DNA of 64,000 bases from Oscillospiraceae bacterium (GTDB lineage: Bacteria > Bacillota > Clostridia > Oscillospirales > Oscillospiraceae): the NCBI GenBank assembly GCA_916988195.3, contig CAKASQ030000005.1:1-64000 (forward strand), given 5' to 3'. Both the position numbers and the translations under genes were made by a program. Shown here one piece after another: positions 17,131-26,889 of this stretch (positions are counted from its first letter, which is position 1; every line of letters begins with the position of its first letter). The notes below the pieces were generated by a model. That model was given only the letters and a program-made list of their open reading frames with translations. It was not told the DNA's origin and searched no databases.

Positions 17131-18956
17131 CGTTCCCCCAGCTCCGGGGGCTTCTTCTCCGGGGCAGGCCTGGGCTGCTGCTTCGCGCACTCCTGCTTTG
17201 CCGCCGCCAGCCGTTCCCGGATGGAGGGCTTTTTCTCCGGCTGCGTCCGCTCCGCGTGCTCCCTGGCCTTCTCCAGCTCCTCGCCCCGCCTGCCGTTGTT
17301 GATCACGCCGTCGATCATGCCGTAGTCGTCCTCCAGCGTCATTTCCGCCGTGCGGAGGGGATTGTCCTTTTCCGGCGCATCAGCTCTGACCGCATACGCC
17401 TGGGTCCCATTTGCCATAATGAGATATTTTCCATCCTCAGAGGCGTGATGAAAACCGTATCCGTCTGCCTCCATCTGCTCCCTTGTCATGCCGCAGAGAT
17501 AGAAGCTGCCCCTGGGTGTCTGGATGCGCTCGGTGATCTCGCGGCTTTTCTGCGCCGGCTGCAAAAACTCCGGCACTTCGGAAAAGCCAGTGCGGTCGCA
17601 GTAATGGGCGGTATCCTTCCCGTTCTGATGCAGCACCACGATATCCGATACCGACAGGGAGTGCCCGGTGAAATCTGCCGGACGATCCACATTGAACCGG
17701 GTATAAATGCTTTCAAGGTTGTCCTTTTCCGTCAGCGGCGCTTCATAGACCAGCTCGTAGTTTTCCGGCTTTACGGAAAGGCCGTTGCGGTGGATGCTGT
17801 CCAGCGGCTCAAAGCGATAATCCAGCGTTTCATTGCCGCCCTTGAGCTGGTAGATGGAGAAGCTGCCCACCGGCTCGTCCCGCACCGCCCGTGCCTGCTC
17901 CACGATAGCGGCGGGGGTCTGCGCATAGGTGGCCGCCTCCGCCGCGTACTCCCGTTCCGCCTTTTCCGCGGCGGCCAGCATTTCATCCACACGGGATCTG
18001 TTCGGATCCTCCAAAGCCGCCTTGACCTCGGCAGGGTCGAAATCAAGAAACTCCTCGTATCCCGTGGCGTCCTTGAACTTTTCGATCTCGGAGGGAAGAT
18101 AGTCCTCCTGGGTCTGACCCAGCGCCGCCAGCCTTTCCTCCAAAGCGGAGATGCGCCCGGCCATCAGGTTTTCGTAAAGCACTTCCTTTGCGGTGTGCGC
18201 CTCCGGGTGTTCCGCCGCGTACTGCGGATCGTTCTGACGGAAAAACTCGTCCATGTCAAAGGCGATATCCATAGCCCACTCGGATTTTTCTTCTTCGGGA
18301 AGATCGTCCTGGAAGGCCATCACCCGGTATTCGTCGGGGATGCTGCCGCGCTCACCGTCGTAATACTCGCAGAAGCGGTCCCCCGTATCCCGCACATAGC
18401 CCTGATCCGTAAAGCTGCCGTTTTCGTCCATCGCCACGTCCCGGCCGTAGGCCTCATAGTCGATGTAATTTTGCAGGTGCTCCGGCACCTGCATGACCTC
18501 CAGCTCCTCGATATAGTACCGGCCCAGATCGTCATAATCTTCAATATTGGGGTAAATCTCATAGCAGTCCAGATTTTCCGTCAGGTTGATGATCTCCTGC
18601 AGGCTGCCGCAATGGTCGCCCATTTCCATACCGGCCTGAAACTGTGCGTATTCGCTGTTGCTCATTTCATCCAGCTTCGACGCCAGATAATTGAGCTCGT
18701 CCAGACTTTCGTATTCGCCCAGCTTGTCATAGAGGCCGTCCACATAGCAGTCATAGTCCGTGATGAACCATTCCTCATAGGGCTGGCCGAAGTCATCCCT
18801 CTGGCCGATGCCGATACGCTTGAATACCTCCTTCAGTTCCTCGGCGGTGGTGGGGAACTTCACCCACTCGCCCACAAGCTCGCCCTCGTTGTACTTGCCA
18901 AGATTGGTGATAAAGGCGGCAAAGGGATAGTCCTTGTTGTAACTGTAATCCGGCAT
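17127..18956 (-). CDS. ArdA-type antirestriction protein fused to YodL/DUF4316-like region
   Basis: A 609-residue protein. Residues about 1-170 resemble ArdA, an acidic DNA mimic that blocks type I restriction enzymes (YNEGELVGEWVKFPTT, EEWFITDYDC). A helical linker follows. Residues about 355-465 look like a YodL domain (SFSIYQLKGGNETLDYRFE). The part after about 470 looks like DUF4316 and ends in a basic tail with KKPSIRERLAAAK. AAGGAGGAG lies 5-7 bases before ATG, 13 bp after topB. The fusion would deliver restriction protection as the ICE enters a recipient. The tail resembles that of the ICE PcfB protein. Confidence 0.8.
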   Translation of the reverse strand: MPDYSYNKDYPFAAFITNLGKYNEGELVGEWVKFPTTAEELKEVFKRIGIGQRDDFGQPYEEWFITDYDCYVDGLYDKLGEYESLDELNYLASKLDEMSNSEYAQFQAGMEMGDHCGSLQEIINLTENLDCYEIYPNIEDYDDLGRYYIEELEVMQVPEHLQNYIDYEAYGRDVAMDENGSFTDQGYVRDTGDRFCEYYDGERGSIPDEYRVMAFQDDLPEEEKSEWAMDIAFDMDEFFRQNDPQYAAEHPEAHTAKEVLYENLMAGRISALEERLAALGQTQEDYLPSEIEKFKDATGYEEFLDFDPAEVKAALEDPNRSRVDEMLAAAEKAEREYAAEAATYAQTPAAIVEQARAVRDEPVGSFSIYQLKGGNETLDYRFEPLDSIHRNGLSVKPENYELVYEAPLTEKDNLESIYTRFNVDRPADFTGHSLSVSDIVVLHQNGKDTAHYCDRTGFSEVPEFLQPAQKSREITERIQTPRGSFYLCGMTREQMEADGYGFHHASEDGKYLIMANGTQAYAVRADAPEKDNPLRTAEMTLEDDYGMIDGVINNGRRGEELEKAREHAERTQPEKKPSIRERLAAAKQECAKQQPRPAPEKKPPELGER

Positions 18957-18969
18957 ATACGCTCCTCCT

Positions 18970-21054
18970 TCAGCTTCGCTTATTTTTGGGAAATTCCAGC
19001 TTGAAATCGATGTACCTGCCGCCCGTGTCGCAGAGGATCACGGCGGCATCGTAGGCAGCCTGTTTCTTTTCAGACCACATTCCCTTGACATTGGTGCGGC
19101 CCTTTTTCAGAAGGTCTGCCGCCATCTTCTTTGTCAGCTCCTTCCTGCGGCTCGTCCAGAAGCGGTCATTTTTCCAGAGAACAAAGCCGCAGGACCGATC
19201 CGAACAGGCGAAGTTTTTCTTTCCCTCATAGACCGGCTGGCCGCAGCGGGGGCAGGTACCGACCACTTCCTTCTCCGGGGCAAACAGCTTTTGGCCGTCC
19301 TCGGAAATACAGGAATAGGTGGACACGATCTCCTGAACCATCGTGCGGATACCGTCCATGAAGGTATCCGGGTCAGCGCCGCCCTTTGCGATCTCCGTCA
19401 ATTTCTGTTCCCATTCCGCTGTCAGCATGGGAGAGGTCAGCGGCTCCGGCAGGACCGTGACAAGGTTGATACCGGCTTTTGTGGGGATCAGGCTCTTGCC
19501 CTTGCGTTCCACAAATCCGGCAGCCACCAGCTTTTCGATGATGGCTGCTCTGGTCGCAGGCGTGCCAAGACCTTTTCGCTCTGCCTCGTCGGGGATATCA
19601 TCCTTGCCCGCGTTCTCCATAGCGGACAGGAGGGTATCTTCGGTGTAGGGCTTCGGCGGCTGGGTGAAATGCTCGGTGACGGAAACCTCCGCGCCGTCAA
19701 AAGTCTGCCCTTCGGTGAAGTCCGGGAGCGTGCCGCCGTCCCCATCCTCAGGCTTTTCTTTCAGGAAGGTACGGAAAATGCGGTCGATCTCCCGCCAGCC
19801 TTCGGAGAGGATGCGCTTGCCCTTTGCGGTGAAGGACTGGCCACCGCAGTCAAAGGTGGCCGTGACCGCCTCATACATATGGGGCTCCGCCGATGCGCAC
19901 AGCAGACGGCAGCAGACCAGAAGAAGCAGCTCACGCTCGCCCAGGGACAGGGCGGGGGTATCCGCTTTCTCGATCTCCATCGTGGGAATGATGGCGTGGT
20001 GGTCGGATACGTCCTTGTCGGAGACCATGGCCTCCACCAGCGGATAGAAATTGCTGATTTTATCAAAGGGCGGCAGCTTCGCCGCCAGGTGGATCACACA
20101 GGAGGCCGTTTCCGCCATATCGGAGGTCAGATAACGGCTGTCCGTGCGGGGATAGGTCAGCAGCTTTTTTTCATAGAGGCTCTGAGCGTAGTCAAGGGTC
20201 TGCTTCGCCGTGTAGCCAAGCAGCCGGTTTGCCTCACGCTGCAAGGTGGTGAGGTCATAGAGCTTCGGAGGCGGTTCCTTCTTCTGCTCACAGGTGACGG
20301 AGGTACAGATGACGGCCGCGCCCTTGCACATGGCCGCCGCCTGTTCCGCCTCTGCCGGATCGGTGAACTTCTCTGACACCGCTTCGGCTCCGTCCAGCGT
20401 CAGGCGCAGCAGATGATATTTTTCCTTGTGAAACAGCGTGATCTTTGCGTCACGCTCCGCCAGCATTGCCAGCGTAGGCGTCTGCACACGGCCCACGTTC
20501 AGGGTACGGTGGTAGAGGACGGAGAAAAGGCGGGTGGCGTTGATCCCCACCAGCCAGTCAGCCCTCTGGCGGCAGAGGGCTGACTGATACAGGGCTTCAT
20601 AGTCAGCGCCGGGGCGCAGTTCGGAAAAGCCCTCCCGGATGGCGCTGTCCTCCATGGACGAGATCCAAAGCCGGAGGACCGGCTTGCGGCAGCCGGCCAT
20701 TTCATACACCAGACGAAAGATCAGCTCGCCCTCCCGTCCGGCATCACAGGCGTTGACGATCTCCGTTACGTCCTCCCGCGCCATGAGGCGCTTCACATTG
20801 TCCAAAGCCGCCTCCTTGCCGGGGATGGGGGCGTAGCGGAAGGGCTCCGGCAGGATGGGCAGATCCTCATAGCGCCATTTTTTGAAGCGTTCGTCATAGC
20901 CGCCCGCGTCCAGCGGGGATACCAGGTGCCCCACGCACCAGGAAACGATCAGGCCGCTGCCCTCATAAAAGCCATCGGCCCTGGATAAAGCACCCAGGGC
21001 CGACGCGATGGATTTTGCCACGCTCGGTTTTTCCGCGATGATCAGTTTACTCAT
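18970..21054 (-). CDS. topB: DNA topoisomerase III (TopB), ICE-encoded
   Basis: A 694-residue type IA topoisomerase that should resolve DNA topology during transfer or replication. It has an N-terminal Toprim domain ([23 protein letters not shown]), VGRVQTPTL, and the catalytic Tyr in [11 protein letters not shown] near residue 305. The C-terminus has a zinc-ribbon-like pair ([18 protein letters not shown]). Its start overlaps the stop of the DUF4366 gene by 8 bases. Confidence 0.95.
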   Translation of the reverse strand: MSKLIIAEKPSVAKSIASALGALSRADGFYEGSGLIVSWCVGHLVSPLDAGGYDERFKKWRYEDLPILPEPFRYAPIPGKEAALDNVKRLMAREDVTEIVNACDAGREGELIFRLVYEMAGCRKPVLRLWISSMEDSAIREGFSELRPGADYEALYQSALCRQRADWLVGINATRLFSVLYHRTLNVGRVQTPTLAMLAERDAKITLFHKEKYHLLRLTLDGAEAVSEKFTDPAEAEQAAAMCKGAAVICTSVTCEQKKEPPPKLYDLTTLQREANRLLGYTAKQTLDYAQSLYEKKLLTYPRTDSRYLTSDMAETASCVIHLAAKLPPFDKISNFYPLVEAMVSDKDVSDHHAIIPTMEIEKADTPALSLGERELLLLVCCRLLCASAEPHMYEAVTATFDCGGQSFTAKGKRILSEGWREIDRIFRTFLKEKPEDGDGGTLPDFTEGQTFDGAEVSVTEHFTQPPKPYTEDTLLSAMENAGKDDIPDEAERKGLGTPATRAAIIEKLVAAGFVERKGKSLIPTKAGINLVTVLPEPLTSPMLTAEWEQKLTEIAKGGADPDTFMDGIRTMVQEIVSTYSCISEDGQKLFAPEKEVVGTCPRCGQPVYEGKKNFACSDRSCGFVLWKNDRFWTSRRKELTKKMAADLLKKGRTNVKGMWSEKKQAAYDAAVILCDTGGRYIDFKLEFPKNKRS

Positions 21055-21748
21055 GCTCTGCCTCCGTTTCAGCCTCCGCAGGCTCGTCCTCGTTGATATA
21101 CTCCTCGTCGGGGAAATCGTACTCGTCGGGATCGGCGCTGACCTTCACGCTGCTGCGGTTCGGCTTGATGAACTTCACATAGGCGAAGGCTCCGCCGCCT
21201 GCCAGCACCAGCAGCGCCACCACAGCCAACAGGCCGCTGCCGCTCTTTTTCTTCGGCTGCTCCGGTTCCGGCTCCGGCTCCCTGACCTTCTCCCTGCCCG
21301 CGCACTCGGAGAGGTTGGTCTTGCAGACAGAGCAGGATGTATCCACCGCGCCGGCCGTGCATTTTTCCTTACAGGTACACACAGGGGCGGCAGGCGTCTC
21401 CTCGTCCATCAGGGCCAGCAGGTCGCGCTCGTCTACCTGGTTGAGAAAGTGGACGGTGTTCTCGCCGTCCTCCGCCCGGTCGATGATGATGTAGAAATAG
21501 TTGCCGCCTTTTGTGACCACGGTGATGAACTGCTTATCCCCGGCGCTTTCACCGGCGATATCGTCCACCAGGGTCATGTTGCCCTCCGGGGTCAGGGGCT
21601 GGGGCTCATGGCCGCCCGTGGTCTCCTCCCCGGTGTAGTAGGGCTCGCCGTCCCCGCCGCCGGCGAAGGCCACGGTGGAGGTGGCCGCCATGCAGAAAAG
21701 CGCCAGGAACACGGCGGCGAAACGGCGAAAAGCTCTGTTACGCTTCAT
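21047..21748 (-). CDS. DUF4366-type membrane protein of conjugative elements
   Basis: A 233-residue exported protein. A signal peptide ends near residue 30 (VAFAGGG). A globular domain follows ([10 protein letters not shown]...[13 protein letters not shown]), then a Cys-rich segment (CTCKEKC...CSVC), a Pro/Glu-rich linker, one transmembrane helix near residue 185 and an acidic cytoplasmic tail. ATG at 21748 has GAGGG upstream and lies within the end of the DUF4315 gene. It is probably an envelope part of the transfer machine. Confidence 0.78.
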   Translation of the reverse strand: MKRNRAFRRFAAVFLALFCMAATSTVAFAGGGDGEPYYTGEETTGGHEPQPLTPEGNMTLVDDIAGESAGDKQFITVVTKGGNYFYIIIDRAEDGENTVHFLNQVDERDLLALMDEETPAAPVCTCKEKCTAGAVDTSCSVCKTNLSECAGREKVREPEPEPEQPKKKSGSGLLAVVALLVLAGGGAFAYVKFIKPNRSSVKVSADPDEYDFPDEEYINEDEPAEAETEAEHE

Positions 21749-21995
21749 CTTCTGCACCCTCGCTTTCCTCCGTCTCCATCAGCCCGTCCGGCAGGGAGAT
21801 CATGCCGCTGGCGTAGGCGCGCAGGAAGGCGGTGAGTTCCCTGTTGTCCATGCGGACAGCCTTCACCATGCGGACGATCTCCAGGTTCTCCTCCTCCGTG
21901 AGCTGGGCTTCCAGCGCGCGGAGACGCTTCTGCTGCTCGGCGATCTTCTCCCTCGTTTTCTCAATATCCTTGCGGATCTTCTCAGTCGTTGCCAT
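21738..21995 (-). CDS. DUF4315-type small coiled-coil protein
   Basis: An 85-residue protein with an N-terminal coiled coil ([20 protein letters not shown]) and [10 protein letters not shown]...LTAFL, typical of DUF4315 proteins in conjugative transposons. GAAAGGAG lies about 11 bases before ATG. It overlaps the genes on both sides, so it is tightly coupled in the operon. Confidence 0.78.
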   Translation of the reverse strand: MATTEKIRKDIEKTREKIAEQQKRLRALEAQLTEEENLEIVRMVKAVRMDNRELTAFLRAYASGMISLPDGLMETEESEGAEDEA

Positions 21996-22728
21996 GATTG
22001 CATTGCTCCTTTCCAAATCGTTCTTTCCATGAATAATTGCGCCCAAGCCCCCGAACGGTTTTCAGGTTGGCCCGTGCGTTATCCTCCAATGCCAGCGCGC
22101 GCCGGAACAGATCCGGGTAACGCTCCCGCAGGTCGATGATCTCCTCCGCTCGCATACTGGGGCAGAAAAAGCAGGAGGACTTTCCCGGCTGCGGCAGGCC
22201 CGCTGCCTCGATTGCCCGGACACACGCCTCCCGATCCCATCCCCATTCCATCAGGGGATACCATTTGCTGTACTTCGGGTCTGCCAGATCACGCAGAAGG
22301 ACCTTGTCGCTGCGGTAGTATTCGCCAGCGTCATAGCCGATGAACTTGACCACCTTTTTTCCGCTGTTCCAGACCTCACGGCATGGAGGATAGTTGTTGC
22401 AGAACTTTTCCTGTGGTCCGATCTTGTGTTTCAGAGAACACCGCTTGAAGCCGTAGGCGATAGAGGGCAGCGTACCGCTTTTCAGACATTCATCCTCCAA
22501 GGTCAGCCGCCTGCCGTCCTTCGTGGCCTTATAGACCCGTGTGATCTCCGGCATACCGTGATCCTCCAGCCAGCGATCCATGATATCCAGATAGGCGTAG
22601 GTATGGGGATGCTCACCGCCCGTATCCGCAAACAGGATCAGGTCAACAGGGATACGGTGCTGGTGCAGCCCAACGAGAAGGGCGGTGCTGTTCGCACCGC
22701 CGCCATAGGAAACAATATTGATATGCTC
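21982..22728 (-). CDS. PAPS-reductase-like PP-loop protein, start codon unclear
   Basis: About 245 residues by homology. The nucleotide-binding PP-loop is VSYGGGANSTALL near 22670-22713. The PGKSSCFFCPSMRAEE motif near the C-terminus is typical of ICE-borne phosphoadenosine-phosphosulfate-reductase-like proteins. The frame is open from a stop at 22731-22733, but no ATG, GTG or TTG precedes the PP-loop in frame. A well-placed GTG at 22730 is in another frame. Either a base was lost near 22722-22728 or translation starts at ATC or ATT. The first in-frame ATG (22581) would remove the PP-loop. Confidence 0.7.
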   Translation of the reverse strand, partial: EHINIVSYGGGANSTALLVGLHQHRIPVDLILFADTGGEHPHTYAYLDIMDRWLEDHGMPEITRVYKATKDGRRLTLEDECLKSGTLPSIAYGFKRCSLKHKIGPQEKFCNNYPPCREVWNSGKKVVKFIGYDAGEYYRSDKVLLRDLADPKYSKWYPLMEWGWDREACVRAIEAAGLPQPGKSSCFFCPSMRAEEIIDLRERYPDLFRRALALEDNARANLKTVRGLGRNYSWKERFGKEQCNHGND

Positions 22729-22731
22729 ACC

Positions 22732-23175
22732 TCATCTCAAAGCCTTTTCGTATCGGTATTTCATTTGTGCCGGATACAGCGGTTCGGGCGGGCGGCGTCT
22801 GCCGGTCCACTCCCGTCCGCCCGCCAGCCCCGCGCATCGCCAGCCGGAGGCACGAAGGCTGATGCCGCTCTCCGTGTCCAGAATGTAGGTGACGATCCTA
22901 TGGTAGCCCAGGACCTTCGCCGCCCGCGCCGCCGCGCCATAGAGGAAGCTGCAAGCGTTTTTTGTCCCGTCCGTGCAGAGGCGGTTGACCTCCAGGGTCA
23001 GCCCATCGTCCAGGTATCGGCTCACCGGCCGCCCCACGATGGCGACGCCCGCCAGATGGCCGTTCGCCATGCAGCCCAGGGAAAACTTATGCCCTCGCAC
23101 CGGCTTATGGTGGCGGTGGTGCTCTGCGACAAACCTGTTTGCGTCGGCAAGGGACATCGGTTTTACAGTCAGCAT
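22732..23175 (-). CDS. XF1762-family protein
   Basis: A 147-residue protein of the XF1762 family, acetyltransferase-like, seen in phages and conjugative elements (FVAEHHRHHKPVRGHKFSLG, then LEVNRLCTDGTKNACSFLY). Its reaction is unknown. ATG at 23175 has GGAGG 8-9 bases upstream. It starts 15 bp after the NlpC/P60 gene and its stop abuts the PAPS-reductase-like gene. Confidence 0.78.
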   Translation of the reverse strand: MLTVKPMSLADANRFVAEHHRHHKPVRGHKFSLGCMANGHLAGVAIVGRPVSRYLDDGLTLEVNRLCTDGTKNACSFLYGAAARAAKVLGYHRIVTYILDTESGISLRASGWRCAGLAGGREWTGRRRPPEPLYPAQMKYRYEKALR

Positions 23176-23189
23176 CGGCTCCGCCTCCA

Positions 23190-25181
23190 TCAGTTGTACG
23201 GCGGTCTGCCGTAGGCATAAAAGTGGGACTGCCAGTAATTTGTGTTGAGACTGGTGTACTGGATGGGATCGCCGCAGTGCAGGAGCATCCCGTCCCCCAC
23301 ATAAAAGCCCACATGGCTGACCCCCGGCGTGTCGTAGGTGCCCACAAAGAACACCAGATCCCCCGGCCGCGGCTCGGACACCGGCGTGGAAATGTTGTAG
23401 AGACCCTGCGCCCCCAGCCGCCCGGTATCGCACAGGCCGCTGTTGGTCAGGACATAGCTGACAAAGCCGCTGCAATCAAAGGAGGTAGAAGGGCTGCTGC
23501 CGCCCCACACATAGGGAAAGCCCAGATACTTCTCCGCCTCCGTAATCAGCGCCGCAAAGCGCTCGTCGGACAGATACTCCGCCGGGATCTCGTACTTGGT
23601 GGGCGGGTTGGTCACATACTTGGGAACATAGCCGGAGGACGGGAACAGGTCGGGGCGGTTGCCAAGGGTGGACATATACACGGCGTACATGGAAAGCGTC
23701 TCCTGATCCATCATGTAGACCGGCAGATGGGAGAGGTCGAAGTTTTCCAGCTTCACGGTGCAGATATAATAATCGTAATAGACCCGGTAGCTCTCCGTAT
23801 GGGTGTTGCCCTCCTCGTCCGTCCAGGTATCCGTCTCAATGTAGTACCGCCGCTCCACCTCCACCGTCTCGGTGAGGATATATTGCCGGTCAAACAGCAT
23901 TTGAAGGTCGCCCTGCACCTGGTCTATGGTAAACTGACCCTCATGGAGCGCCGACAGGATGGACAGCAGCACATAGGGATCGTGCTCGATGTCGTCCAGA
24001 TCGTAGTGATACTCGTCATAGTCGTGGGTCTGCTCATAGGTGTCCAGATACCGCCGCAGCTCATCCTCCTTGGCGCAGTAGGCGGCCTCCGCCGCCAGCA
24101 GGTCAGCATCCTCGGAGAGATAAGATGAGGCCACAATGTTGGACACGCCTCCGCCGAACATGGAGGAGCAGGATTGCAGCAGGCCCAACAGCAGCACCAG
24201 CACAAGGCCGATCCCGCCGATAATAAGGAACACCTTTTTGTGCCGGGCTATGAACTCGCCGGCCTTCTTTGCTGCCTCCGCGCCCTTCTTTGCGCTCTTG
24301 GCTGCCGTCTGTGCCGCCGCCTTTGCACCCTCCGCGCCGCGCGACGCCCGGTAGGCCGCCGCGTACTGCCGCTGCATCCGCTTCTTCTGCCAGATGCGGG
24401 AGATGGGGCTGCCGGACGCAAGCTGTGGGTTATCATGGAGCGCCTTTTGGTAAAGTGCCTCCGCGTTGGCCCTGACCGCCGCCTGCTCCGCCTTTGCCGC
24501 GTCCCGCCAGGGCTTCACCTGCCGCTCCGCCCGCCAGTTTTGCAGCTTGCGGTTCCCATAGCCCACGGCCTTTTCCATGCCGCGCTCGGTGAGATGGCCC
24601 GCGGCCACGCCGGAGTTCTCCTGCTCCACCTCCCGCACCTTGGCATGGGCGGCGTGGGCGACCTCCTGCAAAGGCCGCGCCAGCGGGTTCGGCCCCGGCT
24701 GCCGGATCGAAGCCGGCTTATCCGTCTCATGGAATACCAGTCTTGTACGCCCGGCGCCGGAAGCCTCGTCAAAGACGCGCTCCGTACCCAGAACGCGCTT
24801 TTTGGGGATGGCGGCCCTTGCCGCGTCCAGCTTATCCGCCGCCTTGTCGGACTTGCGGATCGCCTGTTGCAGCTCCGGCGCGGCGCGTTCCTCCTCGGTG
24901 AATTGCAAACGGGAGGATGGGCGGCTATTTGCCGCCGTACCCTCCCGGTAGGCTTTGCGGCGGTTCCGCCGCTTTTTCTTCTGAGACTTCCGGACGTGCC
25001 GGTCGTCCAGATGGTGGAGGGCAGTCCTCGCCAGCGCTGTGGAATCGCCGGAGGGGGAATAGTCCTGCTCCGGCGCACGGTCTGAAACATGGCTCGCCTC
25101 GCCTGTGACCATGTTGACGGAAATGGCCCCGTCACGGGTCATCTTCTGCGCCTCCTTCTCGGAGGCCTTCCATTCCTTCAT
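23190..25181 (-). CDS. CD1108-type ICE protein with NlpC/P60 peptidoglycan hydrolase domain
   Basis: A 663-residue protein that should open peptidoglycan for the transfer channel. Residues 1-315 are basic and helical and probably cytoplasmic. A transmembrane helix lies near 318-340 (FLIIGGIGLVLVLLLGLL). An extracytoplasmic linker follows. The C-terminal NlpC/P60 domain, about 535-663, has Cys in FDCSGF, His in VSHVGFYVG and a second His in LLHCGD. The start overlaps the methylase stop by 4 bases. Confidence 0.88.
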   Translation of the reverse strand: MKEWKASEKEAQKMTRDGAISVNMVTGEASHVSDRAPEQDYSPSGDSTALARTALHHLDDRHVRKSQKKKRRNRRKAYREGTAANSRPSSRLQFTEEERAAPELQQAIRKSDKAADKLDAARAAIPKKRVLGTERVFDEASGAGRTRLVFHETDKPASIRQPGPNPLARPLQEVAHAAHAKVREVEQENSGVAAGHLTERGMEKAVGYGNRKLQNWRAERQVKPWRDAAKAEQAAVRANAEALYQKALHDNPQLASGSPISRIWQKKRMQRQYAAAYRASRGAEGAKAAAQTAAKSAKKGAEAAKKAGEFIARHKKVFLIIGGIGLVLVLLLGLLQSCSSMFGGGVSNIVASSYLSEDADLLAAEAAYCAKEDELRRYLDTYEQTHDYDEYHYDLDDIEHDPYVLLSILSALHEGQFTIDQVQGDLQMLFDRQYILTETVEVERRYYIETDTWTDEEGNTHTESYRVYYDYYICTVKLENFDLSHLPVYMMDQETLSMYAVYMSTLGNRPDLFPSSGYVPKYVTNPPTKYEIPAEYLSDERFAALITEAEKYLGFPYVWGGSSPSTSFDCSGFVSYVLTNSGLCDTGRLGAQGLYNISTPVSEPRPGDLVFFVGTYDTPGVSHVGFYVGDGMLLHCGDPIQYTSLNTNYWQSHFYAYGRPPYN

Positions 25182-26200
25182 GCGTCACCACCTGCCTTTC
25201 CGTAGGGACAAATGCTCACGCACTCGCCCGTCTCGATCATGGAGATATACTTGAAAATGGGATATGCCTGGGGCGGGCAGACCGCGTTGCCCAAGGTTTT
25301 CAGCCGTAGGGCGCGGTCTGCGGTGTTTTCTGTGATACGGGGGACTCCCTCCGGCTCGGCAGCCCAGAGGATACGTCCGTCCATTTCTGGGGGAAGCCCA
25401 TGAGCCATTCCACCCAATCCGGGTTCAGCGCCGCCGTCTCGGATACCGGCCGCTCCTGCCGGATTACCTGCGCCGACAGGTTGGCAGACGGGGCGCTGTT
25501 CCGAAACGCCGCCGGTTTCAGCGTAGAGCGGTAGCCCTCCGACGCTGCCGGGGTCAGATAGAACACCGCCGCCGACAGGCTCAGGCTCCAGATGGCCCCG
25601 TTCCGGTTCACCTTGCGGAAGATCCCGTTGTCGGAGAGGTACACATCCAGGTTGGCCGCGTCCCGGCAGGTGTTCTTGTCGGAGGCAAGGGGCGTGGGAA
25701 ACATCAGCCGCGACGATAAAAGTTCGCTGGCGCTCATGCCATGCGCCGACACCGCAAGCCGGAAATACGAATGGGAGAACAGCGTATCCCGCTTTTGCCA
25801 GGTCAAAGATCGTTTTGTCGAGGCCCAGATTGATGAAGCCAGCAACATTTTCCCCAAGCACCCAACGGGGCCGCAGCTCGGTAATAACGCGGCACATTTC
25901 CGGCCACAGGTAGCGTTCATCCGCAAAGCCCTTTCGCTGCCCTGCGGTGGAGAAGGGCTGGCAGGGAAAGCCGCCGGAGATAACGGTAACGGTTTCAAGT
26001 CCTGTTTTTTCAAAAAACGCCTCCTTCGTAAAAGTCGTGATATCCCGGAATCTCGGCACCTCCGGCCAGTGCTGTTCCAGAACGGAATAGGGGTAGTCCG
26101 CCCATTCGCATTGACAGACGGTGCGGAAGCCCGCCGCCTCCGCCGCCAGATCAAGCCCGCCGATGCCGGAAAACAGGCTCACATGGGTCAGCTCAGTCAT
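25178..26200 (-). CDS. C5-cytosine DNA methyltransferase with a frame-shifted middle
   Basis: A 340-residue open frame. Residues 1-168 are a normal Dcm N-terminus: SAM site SLFSGIGGLDLA, catalytic C80 in GGFPCQPFS, ENVAG at 117-121, and HERQR. The C-terminus has the family end motif LGNAVCPPQAYPIF. Between about 25365 and 25700 the in-frame residues do not look like the family. Another frame of the same strand there encodes MFPTPLASDKN and LNPDWVEWLMGFPQKWTD, which are typical of such methylases. Two compensating frame changes are inferred. The start follows GCGAGG and overlaps the upstream gene. Activity is doubtful. Confidence 0.82.
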   Translation of the reverse strand: MTELTHVSLFSGIGGLDLAAEAAGFRTVCQCEWADYPYSVLEQHWPEVPRFRDITTFTKEAFFEKTGLETVTVISGGFPCQPFSTAGQRKGFADERYLWPEMCRVITELRPRWVLGENVAGFINLGLDKTIFDLAKAGYAVLPFVFPACGVGAWHERQRTFIVAADVSHAPCLRQEHLPGRGQPGCVPLRQRDLPQGEPERGHLEPEPVGGGVLSDPGSVGGLPLYAETGGVSEQRPVCQPVGAGNPAGAAGIRDGGAEPGLGGMAHGLPPEMDGRILWAAEPEGVPRITENTADRALRLKTLGNAVCPPQAYPIFKYISMIETGECVSICPYGKAGGDA

Positions 26201-26870
26201 AGTCGTCCTCGCAGGAATGATCTCCGCAGTGGACGCAGCAGCGGCCGCAGCCGATGCCGTCCTCCGCCGCTTCCTCCGGGTCATACGGTGTCAGATGCGC
26301 GCGCCGCAGCGTTGCCTCCAGAATGTCATAGCAGGTGACGACCTGATCCTCCGCAAAGCCCCACCTGCGGTACATTCTTCGGATGCTCGGATTCTCGCCG
26401 GAGAGATTCTTTTGCAGCCGCGCAAGCCGTTTTTCTGTTTTCACTTCTACAACACGGTTGCGGAGAAAGCTGTACTGCGCCAGCAGGTCAAAGAGATCGC
26501 CCACCAGCATACGGAAGGCGCTGCCGGAGATAATGTAGGCGGGATCATCGGCGGTGGCGGCGCGCTGCTTTTCCCTGATTTTTGCGTCGTGCTCTTTCAG
26601 CACGGCGGTCAAGGGCGTGAGCTCCGCCGCCTTCAGCTCCGCAAGGTCCTTCCTGTCCCCAAACACCAGATAGCGGCCGGGGATACGCCAGGCGGCGAAC
26701 TTTTCCTCCGCGATCTCGCCGTAGCGCTTTGCCGTCTCGACCAGATTTTCCAGATCCTTCTCGTCCTTCGCCTTTTCCGCCAGAAAGGCGAGCTGATGGA
26801 GAAGTCCGTACAGATGCACCTCGTCATTGATGTGGTTTTCATAGGGCTTGCTGTCGATCACATATTTCAT
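26193..26870 (-). CDS. conserved ICE protein, family uncertain (perhaps DUF3851)
   Basis: A 225-residue, mostly helical cytoplasmic protein (INDEVHLYGLLHQLAFLAEKA, AYIISGSAFRMLVGDLFDLL). A C-terminal Cys/His cluster (CGRCCVHCGDHSC) may bind metal. I do not recognise it securely; the DUF3851 idea is from memory. ATG at 26870 follows GGATGGG by 7 bases. Upstream ATGs overlap the virB4 end. Its place between virB4 and the methylase is typical of the transfer operon. Confidence 0.6.
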   Translation of the reverse strand: MKYVIDSKPYENHINDEVHLYGLLHQLAFLAEKAKDEKDLENLVETAKRYGEIAEEKFAAWRIPGRYLVFGDRKDLAELKAAELTPLTAVLKEHDAKIREKQRAATADDPAYIISGSAFRMLVGDLFDLLAQYSFLRNRVVEVKTEKRLARLQKNLSGENPSIRRMYRRWGFAEDQVVTCYDILEATLRRAHLTPYDPEEAAEDGIGCGRCCVHCGDHSCEDDYD

Positions 26871-26889
26871 ATCTTGTCCCATCCTTTCC

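Noticed and set aside
25300-25700. A separate second methylase gene in another frame
   Set aside because: It has no start site of its own, and its residues complete the gap in the main methylase, so a frame change in one gene explains it better.
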